Positions 47,601-55,598 of a stretch of 64,000 nucleotides of DNA are shown here, piece after piece. Source of the DNA: Lepus europaeus (taxonomy: Eukaryota > Chordata > Mammalia > Lagomorpha > Leporidae); the NCBI RefSeq assembly GCF_033115175.1, contig NC_084837.1, positions 66,673,266 through 66,737,265 on the forward strand, given 5' to 3'. Under the pieces are notes generated by a model. The model did not search any database. It saw only the letters and a list, made by a program, of their open reading frames with translations, and was not told where the DNA came from. The position numbers and the translations under genes are program-made. Every line of letters starts with the position of its first letter. Position 1 is the stretch's first letter.

Positions 47601-49864
47601 TGCCTAGATGGCCGCAATGGCTGAAGCTGCACTGATCTGAAGCCAGGATCCAGGTGCTTCTTCCTGGTCTCCTATGTGGGTGCAGGGGCCCAAGCACTTG
47701 GGCCATCTTCCACTGCTTTCCCAGGCCATAGCAGAGAGCTGGATTAGAAGAAGGGCAGCCGGGACTAGAACCAGCACCCATATGGGATGACAGTGCCGCA
47801 GGTGGAGGATTAACCTACTGCACCATGGAGCCGGCCCCAATAAATCTTTTTCTAAAAAGTATACTTCCTTACTTTAAAAAAAGTCAATCTGCCATGGGTG
47901 ATACTTTTGTAGAATAAAATGTAAATTACTTGAAACAATGAAATACCCCCCCAAGATTACAAAGTAATTGTTAAATTCAACTAACACAAAATTACTCTAT
48001 CAAATTGCTATTAGTTTCTAAAAGCTTACTCTTGGAGGCAGACATTTAACCCAGAAGTTAAGTTAGCACTTGAGTTGCCTGTATAACATATCAGAGTGCC
48101 TGGATTTGAGTCCCAGTTCCACTCCCAGTTCAAATTTCCTGCTGATGTGTACCCTGGGAGGCAGTGAATGATGGCTCAAGTAGTTGGGTTCCTGCCAACC
48201 ATGTAAGAGTTCCAGACTGAGTTCTGGTTCCCAACTTCAACCTGGCCCAGCCCTGATTATTGCTGACATTTGGGGAGTAAATCAGTGGAAGAAAGATTTC
48301 TCTGTCAAATAAAGAAAATAGATAAATAAAAAATCTTTTAAGACTTTACTCTCAATTTCTGTACTACCTTTTCCCCAAATTGGTAACCACACAGTTTGTG
48401 GACCACATTCTGAGTGACGTAAACCCCTCCAGATTTCAAGTGTTCCATTATTTGTTAAACCAAATATGAGTTTTTCATCATTCTTCTCTATACCTGTTAT
48501 ATCTGCCTTACCTGTGTCTATCAGGTGAGCGCTTACCTTTTCTCCCACACACAACTGTTATTCATTTATTTATTTAAGAGGTAGAGTTACAGTCAGAGAG
48601 GGAGAGACAGACAGAAAGGTCTTCCATCTGCTAGTTCACTCCCCAAAATGGCCTCAACGGTCAGAGCTATGCCAGAACCGAAGTCAGGAGCTTCCTCTGG
48701 GTCTCCCACATGAGTGCAGGGGCCCAAGCACTTGGGCCATCTTCCACTGCTTTTCCAGGCCATATCAGAGAACTGCATCAGAAAAGGAGCAGCTGGGACA
48801 TGAACCAGCACCCATATGGGATGACAGCACCGCAGGCAGAGGCTTAGCCTACTTTGCCACAGTGCCGGCCCCAAACAACTGCTTTTAACCCATTCCTTTT
48901 CCCTGTTTACAAGAAGCTTTTTAAATACATCTAATATATCCATGTTATACAACAACTGGAATACTTCCTTTCCTTAGGAAGTTTTCCTAGGACAACTTCA
49001 CCTAGTTTTTATCGCTTAGGCATTTGTTTTCTTACATTTACTAGTACAGATTTACAATATTTGTATTGCTGCTTTTAGCAGAACATAAATTACTTAAGAG
49101 TAAAGCTTGATTTTTATCCTAAATATAAAAATGTCTAAAATATAGCAACATGGATAACCAAGTATTAAAAGTATATAAGTAACCGCCTGCCTAAGAGTGT
49201 ATGGGTACGGGGAGACAAAGCACTGATGTCTATGTAAGTACTGTGTTTTACACTGGGAATGTGCATTCACTCGCTTCTTCCCCATGTCCTGCTTCCTCTT
49301 TTTTTTTTTTTTTTTAAACTAGGCCTATCTCCATTAACTCTGGACCCTAAAACGGCTCACCCAAATTTGGTGCTCTCCAAAAACCAAACCAGCGTGTGGC
49401 ATGGTGACGTTAAGCAGGTAATGCCTGATGATCCAGAGAGGTTTGACTCAAGTGTGGCTGTGCTGGGCTCAAAAGGCTTCACATCTGGAAAGTGGTACTG
49501 GGAAGTACAAGTAGCAAAGAAGACAAAATGGACTGTCGGAGTTGTCAGAGAATCCATCATTCGGAAGGGCAGCTGTCCTCTAACCCCTGAGCAAGGATTC
49601 TGGCTTTTAAGACTGAGGAACCAAACTGACCTAAAGGCTCTGGACTTTCCTTCTTGCAATCTGAAAATGACCGACAACTTCAAGAGGGTGGGCGTCTACC
49701 TGGATTATGAAGGAGGTCAGGTATCCTTCTACAATGCTACAACCATGGTCCACATCTACACCTTCAGCAGCACTTTCATGGAGAAACTTTATCCTTACTT
49801 CTGCCCCTGCCTTAATGATGGTGGAGAGAATAAAGAACCACTGCACATCTTACACCCACAGTAA
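19506..49864 (+). CDS. TRIM69: TRIM69, complete coding gene in seven coding exons (500 aa)
   Basis: RING-type E3 ubiquitin ligase of the TRIM family, known in human as an interferon-induced, microtubule-associated antiviral factor first described in testis. Coding segments are 19506-19511, 33606-34082, 35592-35687, 38548-38781, 40223-40245, 40332-40456 and 49323-49864. All introns are GT-AG and all phases fit. They sum to 1503 bp, 500 residues plus stop, equal to the human protein as I recall it. Order: C3HC4 RING at residues 41-81, degenerate B-box at about 112-152, coiled coil at about 162-271, linker, PRY-SPRY at about 321-500. The sequence matches remembered human TRIM69 closely throughout. 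No frameshift or stop is seen, so the gene looks functional. The 5' non-coding exon boundary and alternative first exons cannot be fixed from sequence alone. Confidence 0.96.
19660..19928 (+). mobile_element. Old C-type SINE
   Basis: Diverged copy in TRIM69 intron 1, starting about 150 bp after the first donor; tail CTTTTAAATAAATAGG. Confidence 0.65.
20110..20812 (-). mobile_element. Old SINE (-) split by a plus-strand SINE
   Basis: The minus host occupies 20110-20195 and 20550-20812; a plus-strand C-type SINE with a (CTCT)-rich tail lies at 20196-20549. Confidence 0.7.
20847..21196 (+). mobile_element. CSINE2
   Basis: Full, little-diverged copy; flank AAAAGTAGAGTTAA on both sides. Confidence 0.9.
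21571..21902 (+). mobile_element. CSINE2
   Basis: Head GGGCGGCCAGCGCCGTGGC, tail A9 followed by an unusual G11 run. Confidence 0.85.
21994..22328 (+). mobile_element. C-type SINE
   Basis: Head GGGGTTGGTGCTGTGGC, tail AAATAAATAAATAAACC. Confidence 0.8.
22555..22888 (-). mobile_element. CSINE2
   Basis: T run 22560-22576, C10 run in the body, head GCCGCGGCGCTGGCC at the right. Confidence 0.88.
23276..23655 (+). mobile_element. CSINE2
   Basis: Full copy with a complex tail (AAATAAAA, TTAATTAATTAA); flank GAAACAATGAGCC on both sides. Confidence 0.9.
23860..24205 (-). mobile_element. C-type SINE
   Basis: Antisense copy, head CCACAGCGCCGGCC at the right; short flank CTAACA. Confidence 0.8.
24312..24636 (+). 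mobile_element. C-type SINE
   Basis: Flanked by AAAAATTCACAATCTCA on both sides, a clear 17-base duplication. Confidence 0.85.
25052..25172. mobile_element. Palindromic MITE, copy 1
   Basis: About 120 bp whose ends are near-perfect inverted repeats (GGTACTTCAAAGAGTTCA at the left, reverse of TGAACTTTTTGAAGACTC at the right). Likely a mariner/Tc1-type MITE; I do not assign a family name. Copies 2 and 3 are at 53.7 and 60.2 kb. Confidence 0.6.
25195..25388 (-). mobile_element. MIR SINE (minus)
   Basis: TTAATAGCTGTAACCTTGAA, AGGATAATAATGCCTATATC, ATAGGATTATAATAAGGATT and ACTCAGTAAATGTAAG are the antisense MIR pattern. Confidence 0.8.
25622..25953 (-). mobile_element. C-type SINE
   Basis: Antisense copy; flank TCAGAACATTTTC on both sides. 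Confidence 0.85.
26094..26412 (+). mobile_element. C-type SINE
   Basis: Flank AAAAAGTATTTATT on both sides. Confidence 0.85.
26413..26690 (-). mobile_element. Old C-type SINE
   Basis: Diverged antisense copy ending AAAATGCCTGCCC. Confidence 0.65.
26690..27402 (-). mobile_element. Old SINE (-) with CSINE2 (+) inserted
   Basis: CSINE2 at 26777-27108 is flanked by AAAGAGTCACAGAGA on both sides; the host runs on to 27402. A (GT)n and (TATC)n tract (26700-26762) forms the left end. Confidence 0.75.
27421..27755 (+). mobile_element. C-type SINE
   Basis: Head GGGGCTAGTGCTGTGACA, tail GAATAAATAAATGAATC. Confidence 0.8.
27756..29770. other. SINE-free 2-kb stretch in TRIM69 intron 1
   Basis: No conserved frame or repeat recognised. 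Several weak frames on both strands, all unsupported. Confidence 0.45.
29771..30074 (-). mobile_element. Old C-type SINE
   Basis: Antisense; flanks AGATATACTATTT and AGACATACTATTT. Confidence 0.75.
30198..30538 (-). mobile_element. C-type SINE
   Basis: Antisense with a small internal repeat (GAAGCCAG twice near 30328-30352). Confidence 0.8.
30597..30653 (+). mobile_element. SINE tail fragment
   Basis: CAGCAGATGGAAGATCTCTC then CTTTCAAATAAAATG; rest of the SINE absent. Confidence 0.55.
30979..31294 (-). mobile_element. Solo LTR of MLT2 type (ERVL family), fossil
   Basis: About 315 bp beginning TGTATTAGGGTTCTTC and ending AATCAACCATCACA, the inverted form of an MLT2-like ERVL LTR. No internal region is present. 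Inserted in an old L1. Its divergence suggests an ancient, mammal-wide age. Confidence 0.6.
31644..32024 (+). mobile_element. CSINE2 with long (A4-7 T) tail
   Basis: Flank TAAATCATA on both sides; tail is a run of AAAAAAT units. Confidence 0.9.
32480..32556 (-). mobile_element. Truncated SINE (tail end only)
   Basis: ATTTATTTATTTATTTGAAA then purine-rich run; no body follows. Confidence 0.55.
32791..33150 (-). mobile_element. CSINE2
   Basis: Flanked by CACATACGTG (32781-32790 and 33151-33160); GTTT-type tail. Confidence 0.9.
33606..34082 (+). CDS. TRIM69: TRIM69 coding exon 2: RING finger and B-box remnant
   Basis: The acceptor AG is at 33604-33605 and the donor GTGGGT at 34083. It encodes residues 3-161. 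RING zinc ligands are C41, C44, C56, H58, C61, C64, C78 and C81, all present. The B-box region keeps C115, H118, C134 and C137, but Ser126 sits where a Cys is usual and the distal His pair is absent (Leu-Ser-Val-Gly-Gln). The human protein shows the same pattern from memory, so this is a family trait and not damage. Residue 19 is Val (GTG) where human has Met. Confidence 0.96.
34793..35117 (+). mobile_element. C-type SINE in TRIM69 intron 2
   Basis: Head AGGAACTGTCGCTGTAGC, tail CAAATAAATAAAATA. Confidence 0.8.
35118..35472 (-). mobile_element. C-type SINE with (GA)n in TRIM69 intron 2
   Basis: (GA)n 35161-35210; head CCACAACACTGGCC ends about 120 bp before exon 3. Confidence 0.8.
35592..35687 (+). 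CDS. TRIM69: TRIM69 coding exon 3: start of coiled coil
   Basis: 96 bp, 32 codons (residues 162-193), from Glu-Glu-Leu-Ala-Ile-Gln-Gln to Ala-Tyr-Lys. The acceptor is ttcccag and the donor gtgagg. The Glu/Gln/Leu heptad pattern fits the antiparallel TRIM coiled coil that drives dimerisation. Confidence 0.95.
36360..37200. repeat. Old mammal-wide repeat, family not named (copy 1)
   Basis: Phrases such as TTTGAACTTCATCCTACAAA and GTATGGAGAATGGATTGGAG belong to a dispersed old repeat I have seen in mammals but cannot name. It is split by the U2 fragment. Confidence 0.4.
36479..36512 (-). pseudogene. U2 snRNA 5'-fragment retropseudogene
   Basis: The minus strand reads ATTGCTTCTCAGCCTTTTGG followed by CTAAGATCAAGTG, matching the first ~33 nt of U2 with two differences; TAGTA of the right flank could extend the match by microhomology. 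It is flanked on both sides by the 12-base direct repeat TGATAAGTACTA (36467-36478 and 36515-36526). A 3'-truncated, LINE-mobilised insertion inside TRIM69 intron 3; not a functional snRNA. Confidence 0.85.
37389..37729 (+). mobile_element. CSINE2
   Basis: Flank AGAGTTCAGTAATA on both sides; TRIM69 intron 3. Confidence 0.9.
38548..38781 (+). CDS. TRIM69: TRIM69 coding exon 4: main coiled coil
   Basis: 234 bp, 78 codons (residues 194-271), from Glu-Asn-Lys-Val-His to Phe-Asp-Phe-Leu-Lys. The acceptor is tttccag and the donor gtgagg. Length and phase 0/0 match the standard 234-bp TRIM coiled-coil exon. The open frame upstream (from 38416) and downstream (to 38865) is intron read-through and not coding. 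Confidence 0.95.
39004..39325 (+). mobile_element. CSINE2-like SINE
   Basis: Head GGGGCGACGCTGTGGCTCAC; flank CTCATTCATAG on both sides. Confidence 0.85.
39343..39664 (+). mobile_element. Old C-type SINE
   Basis: Diverged copy directly following the previous SINE; tail TTCAAATATAAATTAACCC. Confidence 0.65.
40223..40245 (+). CDS. TRIM69: TRIM69 coding exon 5: 23-bp micro-exon
   Basis: The acceptor tctag is followed by codons for Asp-Ile-Thr-Asn-Leu-Leu-Asp, then AG and donor GTAAGT. A 23-nt exon at this place is a hallmark of class IV TRIM genes. Human has Asp-Ile-Thr-Thr-Leu-Leu-His. It ends in phase 2, completed by the next exon. Confidence 0.94.
40332..40456 (+). CDS. TRIM69: TRIM69 coding exon 6: linker to SPRY
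   Basis: The acceptor ccccttcag opens a 125-bp exon encoding Ser-Leu-Glu-Gln-Gly-Met-Lys to Thr-Ile-Leu-Pro and the first base of Gly321. The donor is GTATCA, which is weaker than the other TRIM69 donors. It contains the amphipathic linker helix that packs against the coiled coil in TRIM proteins. Confidence 0.94.
40457..41209. other. TRIM69 intron 6, left part
   Basis: No feature recognised before the SINE pair at 41.2 kb. Confidence 0.5.
41210..41988 (-). mobile_element. Old SINE (-) with a second SINE (-) near its head
   Basis: The host starts in a GGGA-rich tract and continues after 41935; the inner copy covers about 41565-41932. CCAGCATCTTA/GCTAGCATCTT marks the break. Confidence 0.65.
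41990..42625 (-). mobile_element. Old L1M 3' fragment in TRIM69 intron 6
   Basis: Antisense L1: CAAGAAGTTCCCGTTCCC-like 3' end, then CTGCTTGTGGTTCATTGAGC, TTGGATCTATGAGC, CTCCTTCTGGGATTCTGATT and TACATATGTTGG. Diverged, no ORF. Confidence 0.7.
42626..43281. other. TRIM69 intron 6, purine-rich unique DNA
   Basis: Purine-rich sequence that may be another piece of the unnamed old repeat; no gene seen. Confidence 0.35.
43282..43612 (-). mobile_element. Old C-type SINE
   Basis: Antisense; flank TTTAAGATTTT on both sides. Confidence 0.75.
43635..44685 (-). mobile_element. Old SINE (-) with tandem duplication, CSINE2 (+) and CSINE2 (-)
   Basis: A 64/68-bp segment of the host (43681-43744 and 44101-44168) is present twice, and CSINE2 (+, 43749-44094) sits at the junction with AAAAGCTGAGACG on both sides. 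A second CSINE2 (-, about 44255-44575) is flanked by GCCATCACCTC. The host tail ends at 44685. Confidence 0.8.
45380..46590. repeat. Old mammal-wide repeat, family not named (copy 2)
   Basis: Same family as copy 1: GGACTATGGATTTTATCTCA and GTGATGGGAAGCATGAG. It contains the SINE at 46157-46490. Confidence 0.4.
46157..46490 (+). mobile_element. C-type SINE
   Basis: Head GGGGCCAGCGTTGTGGCGC; flank CTACTGCA on both sides. Confidence 0.85.
47183..47838 (+). mobile_element. C-type SINE (+) with a SINE (-) in its tail
   Basis: The plus SINE at 47183-47505 ends AATAAATA; the minus SINE at 47510-47838 is inserted there, and AATAAATCTTTTTC follows it as the duplicated flank. Confidence 0.7.
48034..48340 (+). 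mobile_element. Old C-type SINE
   Basis: Diverged copy, tail CAAATAAAGAAAATAGATA. Confidence 0.65.
48556..48873 (-). mobile_element. C-type SINE
   Basis: Antisense, about 450 bp before the TRIM69 last exon; flank ACAACTG on both sides. Confidence 0.8.
49323..49864 (+). CDS. TRIM69: TRIM69 coding exon 7: PRY-SPRY (B30.2) domain and stop
   Basis: Encodes residues 321-500 and TAA at 49862-49864. PRY signature Leu-Thr-Leu-Asp-Pro-Lys-Thr-Ala-His-Pro-Asn and SPRY signatures Gly-Lys-Trp-Tyr-Trp-Glu-Val and Trp-Thr-Val-Gly-Val-Val are intact. The C-terminus ends Ile-Leu-His-Pro-Gln as in human. It is preceded by an uninterrupted T run (about 49299-49315) as polypyrimidine tract. The domain supplies substrate or partner binding. 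Confidence 0.97.
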
Positions 49865-49896
49865 TTCGTCATACTATTGTATAAATTCAAAGCACT

Positions 49897-49902
49897 ATTA
49901 AA
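49897..49902 (+). terminator. TRIM69: TRIM69 poly(A) signal ATTAAA
   Basis: ATTAAA lies 33 bases after the stop codon in sequence free of repeats. It would give a very short 3' UTR. It is the only recognisable signal before the SINE at 50.15 kb, though a distal site cannot be excluded. Confidence 0.55.
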
Positions 49903-50145
49903 GAGTTAACCAGTTAACCAGTCTCATTAGATTCTCTTTCCAGTTTAGGGAAAACTCTGGAATAATGAAAAGAAGATTCACAAATTCCATTCTCAGGGTC
50001 CTAAGTGGATTTCACTGCAATCTTTCAGGATGACATTCTGTTTCTCTGGGGTCTTCTATGGCACAGGATCCACTTTCATGAATATTATGCTATTGTTACT
50101 AGGGCAAACTACAACTTGAGTTTGTGGTGTTTGAGATCCCTTTAC

Positions 50146-50470
50146 ATATTTTTTAAAGATGTATTTTATTTCTATTTCAAAGAGATGGAGGGAGGGGGGA
50201 GGAGGAGAGAGGAAGGGAGGGAGGGAGGGCGATCTTCTATTTGCTGGTTCACTCTCCAGATGGCCTCAACAGCTGGGGCTGGGCCAGTGTGAAGCCAGGA
50301 GCCATCCAGGTGTCCCAGGTGGGTGACAGGAACTCAAGTACTCAAGCCATCACCCAATGCTTCCCAGGTGTACTGCCAGGGAGCAGAGTAGCCAGGACTC
50401 AAACTGACCCTCTGATACGAAAAGCTGATGTCCCAAGTGGCTCAACCAGGTGTGTCACAATGCCTGCCCC
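50146..50470 (-). mobile_element. Old C-type SINE
   Basis: First repeat after TRIM69; GGGA-rich tract at 50188-50230. Confidence 0.7.
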
Positions 50471-50496
50471 TGGAATTGCTTTATAAAAGTGCCCAG

Positions 50497-50808
50497 GGGT
50501 AGGCATGTGGTGCAGTGCTTAAGTCACAACTTAGGACACCCACACCCCACATGGGAATACCTGGTTCAAGTCTACACTACATTTCTGATCCAGCTTCCTG
50601 CTAATGCATAAACCTTGGGAGGCAGCAGATATGCCTCAAGTAGTTGAGTCATTACCACCCATATAAAAAATCTAGATCCTGATTTCAGCCTGGCCCAGCC
50701 CTGGCTGTTGTAATAAATGGAAGACTTCTCTCTCTCTCCTTCCCTCCCTTTCTCTCTCACTCTCTCTCTCCACCATCAAATAAAATGAAAATACATTTTT
50801 TTAAAAAG
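50497..50808 (+). mobile_element. Old C-type SINE
   Basis: Diverged copy with tail ATCAAATAAAATG. Confidence 0.65.
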
Positions 50809-50924
50809 TTAAAAATCAGTTTAAAAATGTTTCCAGAAATTTATCATGTTGTCATTATTCTCTAGAATAGTGGCTCTGGGTAGATAAGTCTTTAGATGAG
50901 CTTTCTTATTCCTATTTAATTATC

Positions 50925-51272
50925 ATATATATGTATATATATATGTATGTATATATATATATATATAATTTATTTAGTTGAAAGGCACAGAGACAGAAAG
51001 AGATAGATACAGAAGGAGGCAGAGATCTCCCATCCAGTAGTTCACTCCCCATTTGCCCACTACAGCTGGGGCTGGGCCAGGCTGAAACTAGAAGCTTGGA
51101 ACTCCATCTAGGTGTCCCACTTGGGTGGCAGGAACCCAAGAACTTGAATTATTACTCACTGCCTCACAGCGCATACATTAGCAGGAAGCAGAGCTAGGAC
51201 TTGAACTCAGGCACACTGATATGGGATAGGGGCATCTAAAGCCACGTCTTATATGTGTCAAATGCTTGCCCC
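50925..51272 (-). mobile_element. Old C-type SINE with (TA)n
   Basis: (TA)n at 50925-50967 forms its tail side; head ending ATGCTTGCCCC. Confidence 0.7.
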
Positions 51273-51723
51273 TATAATTATTATGAACCACCTTAGATTA
51301 AGTTGTGAGCATTATAATTCTTAAATACATCAGTAAGTATCTCCTGAGAACCAGGCAGTCTCCTACATAACCATAGTACTAAATTATCAAATTCAAAAAA
51401 TTTAACATTGACTCAATACTACTAATGTATGATACAGATTCAATAAGTAAATATTTCTAATGCTGTGGTTTTAGGCACTTTGGTAAAACATTTCAAGGAG
51501 TATGACAAAGAATTCTGGAGACAGAAGAGGGCCTAGTTGTTCCCTCATTGAATTTTAGATCATTGATACCTAAAGTGTAACTTTGGACAGACAAGTACTT
51601 GTTACAGAGTTCAGCGAAAGGCGAGGGCAATCTTCACTAGTATAGGAACAGAAATTCTAAGGAAAAGTTGTGATTAGTTGGATAAAGTAAAAGATGAACA
51701 ACAATGACTGAAAAGTCTAATCT

Positions 51724-52056
51724 GGCCAGCGCTGTGGCTCACTAGGCTAATCCTCTGCCTGCAGTGCCGGCACCCCAGGTTCTAGTCCTGGTCGGGGCGC
51801 CGGATTCTGTCTCGGTTGCTCCTCTTCCAGTCCAGCTCTCTGCTGTGGCCCGGGAAGGCAGTGGAGGATGGCCCAAGTGCTTGGGCCCTGCACCTATGTG
51901 GGAGACCAGGAGGAAGCACCTGGCTCCTGGCTTTGGATCGGCACAGTGTGCCGGCCGTAGCGGCCATTTGAGGGGTGAACCAATGGAAAAGGAAGACCTT
52001 TCTCTCTGTCTCTCTCTCTCTCACTGTCTAACTCTGCCTGTCAAAAAAAAAAAAAA
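51724..52056 (+). mobile_element. CSINE2
   Basis: Flanks AAAAGTCTAAT and AAAAGCCTAAT. Confidence 0.88.
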
Positions 52057-52627
52057 AGCCTAATGTAAATTTTGAAAATAACTTCATAAAAAGGAGTGTT
52101 TATATGATGATGATTGCATAGTAATATAAACTAGAAATTAGCAAACCACATACTTACAATGGAAAATTTTACAGAATATAAACTATACTACAATAAAACT
52201 ATTTTAGAGGAAAAGAAAAATATGAATGCTTTATTCAAATGATCAAAGGAATAATGCCAGACCACAGGTGTATACATACTATCCACTACCTGTTACCTCC
52301 CCTCAAACTTCTTTCTGACATTCCACCTCAGCTCTCCAGCATTTATCCTAACATTGAGGATGCAAATTTATTTTCCCACAGTTTTCTCAATTGGTTACTC
52401 TAAATCACTTGAACAATCCCTTTATATAGGATTCAGAATACAACTAACAGCACAAATCTTTCTAATGAGTTGTCAACTATAAAATACTAATATGACACTT
52501 ACCTGCTAAAATAGACCCTGAATGGTAGTCATGAGAATCATGGCTGGGGCTATCTTATATGCAAGTAACACTGTATTTCAGTCTACAAGACAGTGAGGCT
52601 GACAGTAACAAAAGCATCCTGTATGAT
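52057..52627. other. Intergenic TRIM69-TERB2 unique sequence
   Basis: AT-rich, nothing recognised. Confidence 0.5.
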
Positions 52628-52834
52628 GTAGAGGATGGCTCAAGTGCTTGGGCCCTGTACTCGCATGGGAGACCAGGAGAAGCACCTGGCTCCTGGCTTT
52701 GGATCAGCATGGTGCACCGGCTGCAGCACGCCAGCCGCAGCGGCCATTGGGCGGTGAACCAACGGAAAAGGAAGACCTTTCTCTCTGTCTCTCTCTCAAT
52801 GTCCACTCTGCCTGTCAAGGAAAAAAAAAAAAAA
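52628..52834 (+). mobile_element. CSINE2 lacking its tRNA-like head
   Basis: Starts at AGAGGATGGCTCAAGTGCTT in the body; tail CCTGTCAAGG then A14. 5'-truncated. Confidence 0.8.
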
Positions 52835-53110
52835 GGCTTCCATAGACTAAGCAACCCATGGCAAGAGCCTCTGGTGATCACTGATGTCATACATAAGAGT
52901 GTTAACTATTAAATTAACAGCAGGAGTCACTGTGCACTTAGTCCCCATGTAGGACCTCTGTCCTAAATGAGTTGTACTACGAGATTCAACTGTAAAACTT
53001 GTTCTCAAACAGCTTTTTGTATTTAGTGGGTGTGTATGTGCAAATAGTTGAAATATTTACTTAGTATAGAGTTGGTCTTCTGCGTATAAAGTTAATCAAA
53101 ATGATTCTTG

Positions 53111-53382
53111 GGGCCGGTGCTGTGGTGTAACAGGTGGGGCCACCGCATGCAGTGTCAGCATCCCATATGGGCACTGGTTTTAGTCCCAGCTGTTCCACTT
53201 TCAATCCAACTCTCTGCTGTGGCCTGGGAAAGTAGTAGAAGATGGTCCAAGCCTTGGGTCCCTGCACCTGCATGGGAGACCCAGAGGAAGTTCCTGGCTC
53301 CTGGCTTTGGATCAGCACAGCTCCGGCCATTGCGGCCAATTGGGGAGTAAACCAGGGGATGGAAGACCTCTCTCTCTCTCCT

Positions 53383-53418
<36 letters not shown>

Positions 53419-53477
53419 CTTCTCTCTCTGTGTAACTCTGACTTTCAAGTAAAATAAATAAACCTTAAAAAAAAAAA
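53111..53477 (+). mobile_element. C-type SINE
   Basis: Head GGGGCCGGTGCTGTGGTG, extended (CT)n before the tail. Confidence 0.85.
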
Positions 53478-53663
53478 AAGGAAGAATCACTGTATTCCTA
53501 AAGATGTACTCATGAAATTTATCCTCATTAAATAAAAGGTTTCTAAAAAAAGAAAAGATTCACTACTCCAGATAAAGTCTTCCTAAGTTTACAAACATTC
53601 TTGATTATTTTTAAAAAATCTAATTATAAAATATATACAGAAGAGTTTAGGTAATGTATACAA

Positions 53664-54124
53664 GGGATCTTTAAAAGTCTATGGAAATGCATACGATGAA
53701 AAAACTATGTACGGGCCGGCGCCGCAGCTCACTAGGCTAATCCTCCGCCTGCGGCGCCGGCACACTGGGTTCTAGTCCCGGTCGGGGCACCGGATTCTGT
53801 CCCGGTTGCCCCTCTTCCAGGCCAGCTCTCTGCTGTGGCCCGGGAAGGCAGTGGAGGATGGCCCAAGTGCTTGGGCCCTGCACCCCATGGGAGACCAGGA
53901 GAAGCACCTGGCTCCTGCCATCGGATCAGCATGGTGCGCCAGCTGCAGCGCGCCAGCCGCGGCGGCCATTGGAGGGTGAACCAACGGTAAAGGAAGACCT
54001 TTCTCTCTGTCTCTCTCTCTCACTGTCCACTCTGCCTGTCAAAAAATAAAAAAATAATAAATAAAATAAAAAAGAAAAAACTATGTATGGATTTCAAAAC
54101 TGTTGTACCAAAATTAAACATCTT
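53664..54124. mobile_element. Palindromic MITE, copy 2, split by CSINE2
   Basis: The left arm starts GGGATCTTTAAAAGTCTATG and runs to AAAAAACTATGTA, which is repeated after the inserted SINE (53714-54070). The right part continues ATGGATTTCAAAACTGTTG and ACCAAAATTAAAC, and is cut off by a truncated SINE at 54123. Confidence 0.6.
53714..54070 (+). mobile_element. CSINE2 inside MITE copy 2
   Basis: Full copy; flank AAAAAACTATGTA on both sides. Confidence 0.9.
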
Positions 54125-54195
54125 TTTTTAAAGATTTATTTATTTATTTGAAAGTCAGAGTTACAGAGAGGAAGAGGTAGAGAGAGAGCACTATT
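54123..54195 (-). mobile_element. Truncated SINE (tail end only)
   Basis: AAAGATTTATTTATTTATTT then purine run, ending abruptly at 54195. Confidence 0.6.
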
Positions 54196-54814
54196 GATTT
54201 GTGCTACAGGTATTTTGCCACATTTTGTAATTTGTATTTTCATTCTAATTATAGTAACTTTGATGTAGTTTAATACAGTCAAATTTATGGATCTTGTTGC
54301 ATCTTATTTAAAGAATCCTTGCTGATCCTGATGCCAGAAAGACAGTCTCCTGTGTTTTTCTTTTTAATGAAGTTTTGGAATTTTGCCTTTCATATTTAAT
54401 GCTTAATGGCTCAATCAACTAGAAGGTAAGAACAAGTGAGTACATATTTAAAAGTACCTAATGACACAGTTTCAAAATCCACAGGGCAAAAATTAACAAC
54501 ATACAAGAAGGAATTGATAAATCCGTAAATAAAGTATGAATTTTTTTAAACTTTGCTTTCTTAGTAATTGATAGAGAATCAGACAACCTGATTAACAAAC
54601 TTGACCCAATGAGCACACATTGTATCTCCAGAACACCCAAGAACTTTGGAACATTCTTTTTAAACGTATTCAGGACACTCACCACATACATCAATATTAA
54701 GGAAAATGTCAACAAAGTTCAAAGTATTATAATCACACACACCATATTCTTTGACTTTACGGCATTTAAACCAGAAATCAGTAACAATAAAATAACTGAA
54801 AAATTATATGTGTT
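54196..54814. other. Intergenic unique sequence
   Basis: AT-rich, no gene or repeat recognised. Confidence 0.5.
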
Positions 54815-55136
54815 TGGGCCAGTGCCGCGGCTCACTAGGCTAATCCTCCGCCTGCGGCGCCGGCACCCCAGGTTCTAGTCCCGGTTGGGGTGCCAGTTCT
54901 GTCCCGGTTGCTCCTCTTCCAGTCCAGCTCTCTGCTGTGGCCCGGGAAGGCAGTGGAGGATGGCCCAAGTGCTTGGGCCCTGCACCTGTGTGGGAGACCA
55001 GGAGGAAGCACCTGGCTCCTGGCTTTGGATCGGCGCAGCATGCAGGCCGTAGCGGCCATCTGGGGGGTGAACCAATGGAAGGAAGACCTTTCTGCCTCTC
55101 TCTAACTCTGCCTGTCAAAAAAAATTTTTTTTAAAT
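54815..55136 (+). mobile_element. CSINE2
   Basis: Flank AAATTATATGTGTTTGG on both sides (17 bases). Confidence 0.9.
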
Positions 55137-55254
55137 AAAAATTATATGTGTTTGGAAATCTAAAAATATTTCAAATAAGCCTTGAGTCACAAAACTCATT
55201 GTAAAAATATTTTGAGTTGAACAGTAAGAAAAATGACATCTCAAAACTTACAGA

Positions 55255-55598
55255 ATGGGGCAGGCGCTTTGGGTAAAGGTGCAAGTCAGTTACAGAGAGA
55301 GAGAGGGAGACACACACACAGAGAGATAGATCTGCCACCCTGCTGTTTTACTCCCCCGATGTCTACAATAGCTGGGCCTGTGCCAGGCAGAAGCTGGGAG
55401 CCAAGAAGCAGGAGCTTCTTGCAGCTTTCCCATGTGTATAGCAGGGGCCCAAGCCCTTGGGCCACCTTCTACTGCTTTTTTTGGGTCATTAGCAGAGAGC
55501 TGGATCAAAAGTGGAGTAGCCAGGACACAAATTGGCACCCATGTGGGATGCTGGCATTGAACACAGTGGTTTTATCCAATATGCCACAATATTAGCCC
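55255..55598 (-). mobile_element. Old C-type SINE with a foreign head piece
   Basis: The antisense body is 55290-55598. The preceding GGGGCAGGCGCTTTGGGTAA looks like the plus-strand head of another SINE, suggesting one SINE broken by another or a chimera. Confidence 0.65.
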
